Positions 1 through 5,384 of a stretch of 64,000 bases of DNA are shown here, in pieces (within the stretch, counting starts at the first letter, position 1; every line of letters starts with the position of its first letter). Location: the NCBI GenBank assembly GCA_945919075.1, contig CAMEIX010000003.1, positions 114,682 through 178,681 of the forward strand. Direction: 5' to 3'. The translations under genes were made by a program, and so were the position numbers. This DNA comes from an uncultured Lachnospiraceae bacterium. Lineage in GTDB: Bacteria > Bacillota > Clostridia > Lachnospirales > Lachnospiraceae. Below the pieces are notes generated by a model. The model had not been told where the DNA came from. It made no database searches and worked only from the letters and a program-made list of their open reading frames with translations.

Positions 1-721
1 AAAAAAAGAGCGCAATAATAGCCCCCGTCATTCTTCGTTTCATTGAAAGAGCACGCAAAATCTCTTTCGTGTTCTGATATCTTCTATTTGGCTCAAAGGC
101 CATGCACTTTTTCGCAACATGCTTATATATCCATGACAGTTTGATGCCTCTTCCTATTTCATCAATTGTTTTCCCCAAAGCATAAATATCACTTCGATAA
201 TCGCTTTGTGAAAAACCAAACTGTTCCGGCGGCGCATATCCTATGGTTCCCATATTTTCTGTATCGTTATAACGATTTTCCCGATATATTCTGGATATTC
301 CAAAATCGATTAAATAAGGTTCCCCCTGCTTATTTATGATAATATTCTGGGGCTTGATATCTCGATGAATAATACCATTATTATGTAATTCATGGACTGC
401 ATCTAATAAGCCATTCATAATCAGATTTGCTTTCAGATGCATCTTCTTTTCTATGGCATCGCTGAGGGTGAACCCTTCCATATACTCTTCAATTATGATG
501 GTCTCACTTCCAAAATAAACCTGAAACACCTGTGGAATATGGTGTCCCTTTATTTGCTTCAGAACAGAATAAACCTCTCTTTTATCTGAAAAAAAGGTCC
601 TCTTTATAAACTTTTTATTATCCAAAGCATTATAAACCACTTCTATAATACAAGAGTCCGTTTTCTTCAGGGTTTCTATAGGAGTATATTGTGCCAATTC
701 ATAATGTTCAGCATCTGTCAT
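1..721 (-). CDS. Serine/threonine protein kinase (C-terminus beyond window)
   Basis: Reading back from an ATG at 721 gives about 240 residues of a eukaryotic-type Ser/Thr kinase that remains open at the window edge. The catalytic loop HRDIKPQN (Asp near residue 121), the DFG motif (about 139-141), and an APE-like GYAPPEQFG followed by SDIYALG are all visible. The glycine-rich loop is poorly formed. The last visible residues become hydrophobic, so a membrane segment and extracellular part may follow. A GAGGTGG ribosome site precedes the ATG, and the gene begins 8 bp after the stop of the HTH gene, so they probably form one operon. Such kinases phosphorylate Ser/Thr on cytoplasmic targets; the substrate is not predictable here. 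Not to be taken as the housekeeping PrkC: no PASTA domain is visible and the context is accessory. Confidence 0.85.
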   Translation of the reverse strand, partial: MTDAEHYELAQYTPIETLKKTDSCIIEVVYNALDNKKFIKRTFFSDKREVYSVLKQIKGHHIPQVFQVYFGSETIIIEEYMEGFTLSDAIEKKMHLKANLIMNGLLDAVHELHNNGIIHRDIKPQNIIINKQGEPYLIDFGISRIYRENRYNDTENMGTIGYAPPEQFGFSQSDYRSDIYALGKTIDEIGRGIKLSWIYKHVAKKCMAFEPNRRYQNTKEILRALSMKRRMTGAIIALFF

Positions 722-729
722 TTGCCACC

Positions 730-1140
730 TCATAGACTGTCATAGCCTTTTTCCACCAATAGATCATTTAATCTGTCAATATCATACCTTGTCTTAATTG
801 CATAAGCAATAATGGAATCTCTTCTATCCCTTGGATCAAGCATTGCAAACTTAGATACCCTTAACAGCAACTGGGTTTCCTCAAAAGTCGCTCTCATACC
901 TATTGCAATTGCAATAATAATATCTCTGCTTGGCTTCCTTTCCCCATTCAATACTTTATATACATAATCTCCCTGTCCGGAGTTTCTTGCAATTTCTGCA
1001 ACCTTTAAGCCATTCTTATAAATACATTCATTTGCAATATCTAAAAACGTTACATCCAGAAATTCCTTTTCATATTCTGTAAAGAAAGAGTCCAAATTTG
1101 TTTCCGCTGTTAATTTGTTCAGTAATTCCTTCGTTTCCAT
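730..1140 (-). CDS. Small helix-turn-helix protein upstream of the kinase
   Basis: 136 residues. The middle part (about residues 42-100: KVAEIARNSGQGDYVYKVLNGERKPSRDIIIAIA) has the spacing of an XRE-type helix-turn-helix, followed by a helical C-terminal region. The start was placed at the ATG at 1140 because GGAG lies 6 nt upstream. The longer open frame to 1254 would add 38 residues belonging to a nucleotidyltransferase remnant, which are unlikely to be part of this protein. Adjacent to and co-directional with the Ser/Thr kinase, so it may be its regulator or substrate; that is inference. A sigma-A-like promoter lies at 1282-1310. Confidence 0.65.
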   Translation of the reverse strand: METKELLNKLTAETNLDSFFTEYEKEFLDVTFLDIANECIYKNGLKVAEIARNSGQGDYVYKVLNGERKPSRDIIIAIAIGMRATFEETQLLLRVSKFAMLDPRDRRDSIIAYAIKTRYDIDRLNDLLVEKGYDSL

Positions 1141-1254
1141 GTCTCGCTCCATTTCTGTTCTTTCATATCCCAAACCAGCATCCACCAATATCATTACATC
1201 TACATCCGAGTCCTTGCGGAAATCTCTACGTGCATAAGAACCATATAGAATCAC
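1141..1254 (-). pseudogene. Remnant of a MNT-type nucleotidyltransferase
   Basis: The frame reads ILYGSYARRDFRKDSDVDVMILVDA, the GSX10DXD active-site block of minimal nucleotidyltransferases. It closely matches, also at the DNA level, the intact gene at 4713-5042. The first ~26 residues of the family are missing and the frame runs straight into the HTH gene. It can only begin at a GTG that corresponds to an internal Val of the intact copy. This looks like a decayed duplicate or a recombination scar, not a working enzyme. Confidence 0.7.
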
Positions 1255-1281
1255 TTAAAATGACAACTTCATAATAATTAT

Positions 1282-1310
1282 ATAATAATGCTATTTTTGT
1301 TCTATATCAA
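1282..1310 (-). promoter_or_regulatory. Putative promoter of the HTH-kinase operon
   Basis: On the minus strand TTGATA and TATTAT are separated by exactly 17 bp. The site lies upstream of the nucleotidyltransferase remnant, so the transcript would run through the remnant into the HTH and kinase genes. Confidence 0.45.
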
Positions 1311-1449
1311 GGGAATGTTGCGTTAATTTTATGGCAACTATTGAACGTATTTTCGTTATGTGCTATAACATTATTGTATAATTGAAGTCCTTACTTTATT
1401 GTTAGTAGTATTTGCGGCTCTGTCCTACATAGACAATCATTTAAACAAA

Positions 1450-1491
1450 AAGAAATAGCACCCATCCGCCCAAGGTTTGGTGCTATTTCTT
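1450..1491 (-). terminator. Rho-independent terminator after the lgt-like gene
   Basis: Perfect 13-bp inverted repeat (AAGAAATAGCACC and its complement) with a 16-nt loop, followed on the minus strand by TTTTTGTTT. It closes the operon that begins with the J-domain gene. Confidence 0.75.
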
Positions 1492-1565
1492 ATATCAACA
1501 TTCTGAGGACAAATCTGTTCAATGCCTCTGTATTATCATACAAAACAATTAGGCTAACGCAATCG

Positions 1566-2321
1566 TCATACTATATTCATTCTTTTTCTATAACATTTCA
1601 AATATTTGGTTGTTTTATGTAAAACACGAATTCCATAAAAAACCAAAATCAATAAGGATATGTATTGTGATGTAGAAAATCCTCCATACCATATTCCTCT
1701 GACCTGGTCCCCCCTGTAAAATTCCAAAACAAATCTGCACACAGCATAACTGCATAAGTATATTGCTAAATTATTTTTATAGCTTTTTTTCTTCGTATTC
1801 AGTAATAACAGTCCGGTAAAAATAATTATGTCACAAATGCTCTCAAAAAGCTGAACCGGAAATCTGACTACATCTGGATTATCCATCAAGATTACGCCCC
1901 AATTCCATTCCAGTCCATAACAGCAACCTGCCAGAAGACATCCTATACGTGCAAATGCATGAAACAGAGGAAAAGCTGGCGCAGCAAAATCTAACATGTT
2001 TTTAGGACTGATATTTTTTCTTATCGAAACAATGACAATCCCTAATATTACACCAAATACCCCCCCATAGAAGACAATTCCACCATTCACTAAATAATAC
2101 ACTAATTCATTAATAGTAAACGTTTCTATGGATGGAATAATTGCAACAACAAAAAGAAGCCTTGCACCAATAAACCCAGTTAATGCACAAACAATGAAAT
2201 ATTCCAGTAATACCTTGAACCTCAACTGTACATTTTCTCTTCTACAATAAATATATAAAAATGCCATGCATAAACCAATGCCAGACATCAACATATATGT
2301 TGGGACCGTAATATATAGCAC
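1566..2321 (-). CDS. lgt: Prolipoprotein diacylglyceryl transferase paralogue (Lgt-like)
   Basis: 251 residues with about seven hydrophobic segments. Lgt landmarks are present in order: GGIVFYGGVFG (about 79-89), the H-x-x-x-RIGC block (HAFARIGCLLAGCCYG, about 121-136), FPVQLFES, and RFVLEFYRGDQVRG near residue 200. Lgt transfers diacylglycerol from phosphatidylglycerol to the lipobox cysteine of secreted precursors. The setting is accessory: last gene of a J-domain / Cys-rich / lgt operon, 40 bp behind the Cys-rich gene. It is therefore probably not the housekeeping copy and may serve a dedicated substrate encoded beside it. The family call is firm; the dedicated role is inference. Confidence 0.85.
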   Translation of the reverse strand: MLYITVPTYMLMSGIGLCMAFLYIYCRRENVQLRFKVLLEYFIVCALTGFIGARLLFVVAIIPSIETFTINELVYYLVNGGIVFYGGVFGVILGIVIVSIRKNISPKNMLDFAAPAFPLFHAFARIGCLLAGCCYGLEWNWGVILMDNPDVVRFPVQLFESICDIIIFTGLLLLNTKKKSYKNNLAIYLCSYAVCRFVLEFYRGDQVRGIWYGGFSTSQYISLLILVFYGIRVLHKTTKYLKCYRKRMNIV

Positions 2322-2361
2322 CGGTAAAATATGTCATCACCCCTATTCATACATATTGCTA

Positions 2362-2970
2362 TTATTCATTTCCCCAACAACCTTTTTCAAATTGACGTGG
2401 CATCATAGAATTATAATCTCTTGATTCAACAACAGCCTTGCCACCACAACCAATTCCTAAACAATTATTCTGTTCTTTTGCCTGTGTAGTTTCTGCAGTT
2501 CTTTCAACATATTTTTTGCCCATGCATCCGATTCCTAAGCAAGTTATCGTGTCAGTATATTGACCTTCACTCTTCACATCAGATTTTGCTATACAACCAG
2601 CCTCATTGTAATAAATAACGCATCCACTAAGTGTATTTCCTGAACTACTATTCTTCTTTATAGATTCACACTCCGTCGGCCAACATTTTGAGTTGATTCC
2701 AAACCCCAAACATCCTGCAGGGCCTACGCAACTTTTATACTCTACTCCAGTCGGGCTTGTTCCACTTGCATATAAATAAAACCTCGTATCATCCGCTCCA
2801 CAGGCTGTACACCGAACACAACCGCTTGCAAACCCACCGGCAATAATTAAAATCAACACAATAAATGTAATTATCGACGATATCGCTTCTTTTGCATCTG
2901 TCTTGGATTTATTTTCTTTTGTCTTATCTTTTTCTATAGAATTTTCTAATTCCTTTTTCTGATTGTCCAT
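2362..2970 (-). CDS. Cys-rich membrane protein with CLGxGC repeats
   Basis: 202 residues, unrecognised family. A highly charged 30-residue N-terminus is followed by one hydrophobic helix (about 31-48) that ends in FASGC. This resembles a weak lipobox and could also simply be a signal anchor. After it come many cysteines and glycines: CVRCTACG, CVGPAGCLGFG, CWPTEC, and two near-identical CLGIGC(M/G)GK units, ending in GCWGNE. This architecture suggests disulfides, metal binding or lipid modification outside the membrane. It lies between a J-domain gene (30 bp upstream) and an Lgt-like gene (40 bp downstream). The neighbouring Lgt makes lipidation of the cysteine after the helix a testable idea. 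Confidence 0.65.
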   Translation of the reverse strand: MDNQKKELENSIEKDKTKENKSKTDAKEAISSIITFIVLILIIAGGFASGCVRCTACGADDTRFYLYASGTSPTGVEYKSCVGPAGCLGFGINSKCWPTECESIKKNSSSGNTLSGCVIYYNEAGCIAKSDVKSEGQYTDTITCLGIGCMGKKYVERTAETTQAKEQNNCLGIGCGGKAVVESRDYNSMMPRQFEKGCWGNE

Positions 2971-3000
2971 TTCGTTGCTTACCTATCCCTTCATTTGTCA

Positions 3001-3483
3001 TTAACTACTAAATGTACTTATTATTTGTTTCATGCTGTCCTTAATATTACACCATGCATCTACCAGTAATTTAGGGCCAAAATACATAATACAGCATATT
3101 ATAGAAATAATAATTACAATCAATACTAAATAAGATATAAGACTGCTTAACTTTGAAACACCATCCCCTTTATTCACAAAGTTTGAATTAATATCGCTGT
3201 TTGTTTTCTGCTCAGGCTCATCGTTGCTTTTCTTAGGTTCATAACAAACTTTCTTTTCATAGTTATTTGCACAGTGCAATTTGATAATATATTCCCGTTT
3301 TGCACTTTCATCTAAAAGAGTTTGATAGGCTTCATTAATAATCGCCATTTTTTGTTCTGCAACATCTTTTGGCAGTTTTGTATTATCTGGATGGTATTTT
3401 TTTGCAAGTGCCTTGTATGCAGATCGAATCACCTCTATTTCAGCATTTTCTGAGACATTGAGCACCTCAAAATAATTAATCAT
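3001..3483 (-). CDS. J-domain protein with C-terminal membrane helix
   Basis: 160 residues. Residues 1-70 are a clear J-domain: INYFEVLNVSENAEIEVIRSAYK, the HPD motif in KKYHPDNTK, then EAYQTLLDESAKR. A polar linker (about 75-110) follows, then a membrane helix rich in Ile, Leu and Cys (about 112-135), and a short C-tail. J-domains stimulate DnaK ATP hydrolysis; a membrane-anchored J-domain could bring DnaK to a membrane client. First gene of the operon with the Cys-rich protein and Lgt paralogue. Its promoter is a near-perfect sigma-A site containing a palindromic operator. It lacks the Gly/Phe and zinc regions of DnaJ, so it is a specialised co-chaperone. Confidence 0.8.
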   Translation of the reverse strand: MINYFEVLNVSENAEIEVIRSAYKALAKKYHPDNTKLPKDVAEQKMAIINEAYQTLLDESAKREYIIKLHCANNYEKKVCYEPKKSNDEPEQKTNSDINSNFVNKGDGVSKLSSLISYLVLIVIIISIICCIMYFGPKLLVDAWCNIKDSMKQIISTFSS

Positions 3484-3532
3484 ATGTAGAATCCTCTCTT
3501 ATACATATACTACAAAAGGCTTCTTCACTCAA

Positions 3533-3571
3533 ATTATACTCTCTATAGAGATATGTGTCAATCTCTATAGA
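3533..3571 (-). promoter_or_regulatory. Consensus promoter with palindromic operator, J-domain operon
   Basis: On the minus strand TTGACA (3556-3561) and TATAAT (3533-3538) are separated by 17 bp. The spacer contains the perfect palindrome TCTCTATAGAGA (3540-3551), and a second TCTCTATAGA copy lies at 3562-3571 beside the -35 box. The arrangement fits repression by a dimeric regulator; the divergent XRE gene at 3633 is the natural candidate. Confidence 0.75.
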
Positions 3572-3632
3572 TGTTATTTTATTTTCTGTACTCTGCTATG
3601 GTATTTCTAAAATCATCAAAGGAGAATATGTC

Positions 3633-3929
3633 ATGGATATTGGAAAGAGGATAACTTACTTCAGAACGCAAAAAAATTATTCTGTAAATAAGCTTGCAAC
3701 AGATGCAGGAATTTCTCAAAGCTTTTTACGTGATGTTGAACTTGGTAACAAAAATATCACTGTAGAGTATCTTTCCTATATCTGTGAAGCGCTCGGTATT
3801 ACTTTAGCTGATTTTTTCACAGACAACACATCAGATTTTTTATCGAGCAATCCGATTTATGCTAAAATCTATCAACTTACTGATAAGCAACAAGAGATGT
3901 TACTTGCTTTTTTAAACTCTATCGTATAA
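3633..3929 (+). CDS. XRE-family transcriptional regulator
   Basis: 98 residues. Residues 5-60 form a typical XRE helix-turn-helix (RITYFRTQKNYSVNKLATDAGISQSFLRDVELG, then ITVEYLSYICEALGITLADFF). A C-terminal helical tail may aid dimerisation. The start at 3633 was chosen because AAAGGAG lies 7 nt upstream; a longer frame from 3555 would add 26 hydrophobic residues with no ribosome site. Divergent from the J-domain operon, with operator-like palindromes in the shared intergenic region, so it probably controls that operon and perhaps itself. Confidence 0.8.
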   Translation: MDIGKRITYFRTQKNYSVNKLATDAGISQSFLRDVELGNKNITVEYLSYICEALGITLADFFTDNTSDFLSSNPIYAKIYQLTDKQQEMLLAFLNSIV

Positions 3930-4145
3930 ATACAGCTTGTATCACTCATTCAATTTTCTTCTCATACCCGACAAGTCACCTCATCCATAAACGGGTAGAA
4001 ACACAAATGTTTTAGTAGATTCGGCCCCTAAAGTAAAGGAACCCCGTATCTACACAAATTCCCGAATTTTATTATCAGTCACTTCATCTCTTCTTTATTT
4101 AATCTACATATACCTGTAATCACTTATTTTAAAGCAAAAAAAGAA
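3930..4145. other. Intergenic stretch without recognised genes
   Basis: AT-rich sequence between the XRE gene and the terminator behind the tRNA remnant. No open frame with a ribosome site and no clear structure was seen. Confidence 0.4.
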
Positions 4146-4174
4146 AACCTCTGTAGATACTCTCTACAGAGGTT
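4146..4174 (-). terminator. Terminator behind the tRNA-Gln remnant
   Basis: Inverted repeat AACCTCTGTAGA / TCTACAGAGGTT with a short loop, followed on the minus strand by TTTCTTTTTTT. It stands in the same relation to the 50-bp tRNA remnant as the terminator at 5171-5194 does to the intact tRNA. Confidence 0.65.
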
Positions 4175-4180
4175 ACTTAA

Positions 4181-4230
4181 CAGGGCTACAAGGATTCGAA
4201 CCTTGAAATGACGGAGTCAGAGTCCGTTGC
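4181..4230 (-). repeat. 50-bp copy of tRNA-Gln 3' part (att-like direct repeat)
   Basis: Positions 4181-4230 are identical to 5200-5249, the anticodon arm to discriminator base of the intact tRNA-Gln. The identity stops within the variable 5' side (GTTGC then TATATAG instead of CTTACCG). A 3' tRNA duplicate beginning near the anticodon stem is the hallmark of tyrosine-recombinase attachment sites. The two copies bracket 969 bp containing only the HEPN-MNT module. Confidence 0.8.
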
Positions 4231-4281
4231 TATATAGTTATTCTCCCCAGCATTTATCAGTATTTGGAAAGTTGTCATTTC

Positions 4282-4716
4282 TTAAATTGACCCATCACGT
4301 AAATCAATTCCTTGATTACATAAATAACTCTTAACCAGAGTAACAACCTCTTTGGCTACATTTATCTGTTCTACAGCATCCTCCTTACTTGCTATATAAA
4401 ACGTATCGTAATCACTCTTATGACGTATTATCTCTAATCGAGTAATCTTTCTCCCTATATCTTTCGGGAAAACTTCAGTATTTACATAATTCTTATTAAA
4501 ATAGCCTAACACATCTTTATGTTTCTTAAAGGCAATTGGCTCCATAGCAAGTACTGCATTTATTGCATGAAAACAGGAATAGTATGCTCGATTGTTAGCT
4601 GCTTTGTATTTTCCGGCAGTTAAGACTATTTCTGCTGTTTCCAAATCATCAACAGCCTGTTCTAATTTATATCTTGCTACATCTGCAAATGTGCCTCCTG
4701 ATTCTGGATTATTCAA
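4282..4716 (-). CDS. HEPN-domain protein, probable toxin of a MNT-HEPN pair
   Basis: 144 residues. An all-helical HEPN domain is recognisable from YKLEQAVDDLETAEIVL through NNRAYYSCFHAINAVLAM. The Arg43-x6-His50 pair matches the family's catalytic RNase motif, and RHKSDYD follows later. The start overlaps the stop of the nucleotidyltransferase gene by 4 bp (ATGA), the usual translational coupling of these pairs. In described MNT-HEPN systems the HEPN protein is an RNase toxin that the nucleotidyltransferase silences by AMPylation. Whether this one is active is unknown. It sits within the 1-kb segment bounded by tRNA-Gln repeats. Confidence 0.8.
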   Translation of the reverse strand: MNNPESGGTFADVARYKLEQAVDDLETAEIVLTAGKYKAANNRAYYSCFHAINAVLAMEPIAFKKHKDVLGYFNKNYVNTEVFPKDIGRKITRLEIIRHKSDYDTFYIASKEDAVEQINVAKEVVTLVKSYLCNQGIDLRDGSI

Positions 4717-5042
4717 ATAACTACTCCTTCCTTATCTACATTGTGATAGAACATATCCGCATTTTTCCAATAATCAAAATGAACTTTACTCTGCACTACA
4801 GGCACTATATCCATTTCATATTCATTATTAAAATCATATGTCACATCACATATCTTTTTTTCTATAGTGCTAATACCATCCACCGGGGCATCTACTAATA
4901 TCATTACATCTACATCAGAGTCCTGATGAAAATCTCCACGTGCATAAGAGCCATATAAAATCACCTTTTTGATTTTATCGTCTGTTACTTTTTTCAACTC
5001 TTTCAGATAAATTTTCAGTAAGTTCTCTACTCTTTTAGGCAT
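4713..5042 (-). CDS. Minimal nucleotidyltransferase, probable MNT antitoxin
   Basis: 109 residues. GSYARGDFHQDSDVDVMI carries the GSX10DXD active site (Gly31, Ser32, Asp43, Asp45). A further acidic residue in EMDIVPVV could complete the metal site. The length is normal for MNT proteins. First gene of the coupled MNT-HEPN pair; the 75-bp homologous remnant at 1141-1254 shows a second copy once existed nearby. Confidence 0.8.
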   Translation of the reverse strand: MPKRVENLLKIYLKELKKVTDDKIKKVILYGSYARGDFHQDSDVDVMILVDAPVDGISTIEKKICDVTYDFNNEYEMDIVPVVQSKVHFDYWKNADMFYHNVDKEGVVI

Positions 5043-5170
5043 TCTATCACCTACTTTCTACTTTATACTTACATTAATTGATTATGTATTAGTATACCAC
5101 CATTCCATCTATTATTCTATAATAAAGATAGGGTTATTTTTATATTTTCATAAAATTGCATTATACAAAA

Positions 5171-5194
5171 AAGGAACCACTTTCGTGATTCCTT
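5171..5194 (-). terminator. Terminator of tRNA-Gln
   Basis: AAGGAATCAC-GAAA-GTGGTTCCTT on the minus strand, followed by TTTTTT. It begins 6 nt after the tRNA discriminator base. Confidence 0.8.
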
Positions 5195-5199
5195 AAAAA

Positions 5200-5271
5200 C
5201 AGGGCTACAAGGATTCGAACCTTGAAATGACGGAGTCAGAGTCCGTTGCCTTACCGTTTGGCGATAGCCCT
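5200..5271 (-). tRNA. tRNA-Gln (anticodon CTG)
   Basis: 72 nt fold as a complete cloverleaf: acceptor AGGGCTA/TAGCCCT, D-stem GCC/GGC, anticodon stem ACGGA/TCCGT with loop CTCTGAC giving CTG, T-arm CAAGG-TTCGAAT-CCTTG, and discriminator G. CCA is not encoded. It lies downstream of glnN but has its own promoter and terminator. Its 3' 50 nt are duplicated at 4181-4230. Confidence 0.95.
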
Positions 5272-5290
5272 TTATTTAACTACCTTGTGT

Positions 5291-5319
5291 ATTATATACG
5301 ATATTAAATCATTTTGCAA
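5291..5319 (-). promoter_or_regulatory. Promoter of tRNA-Gln
   Basis: Minus-strand TTGCAA, 17-bp spacer, TATAAT, placed about 20 bp before the mature tRNA 5' end. Confidence 0.65.
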
Positions 5320-5348
5320 TACCCAATTTTACTTTTTTATATTTTTTC

Positions 5349-5371
5349 CGAGCTCCGATGTCCGGAGCCCG
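5349..5371. other. GC-rich hairpin behind glnN
   Basis: CGAGCTCCG / CGGAGCCCG form a 9-bp stem with one G-T pair and a 5-nt loop, in otherwise AT-rich DNA 14 bp after the glnN stop. No U-run follows on the minus strand, so it is not a canonical terminator; it may protect the glnN mRNA 3' end. Confidence 0.45.
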
Positions 5372-5384
5372 AAAATTTACTTTA

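Noticed and set aside
4674..4898. 74-codon plus-strand frame over the toxin-antitoxin junction
   Set aside because: Antisense to the coupled MNT and HEPN genes; hydrophobic low-complexity product without ribosome site.
5349..5371. Rho-independent terminator of glnN
   Set aside because: Good stem but followed by an A-rich stretch, not a U-run, on the transcribed strand; listed as a hairpin only.
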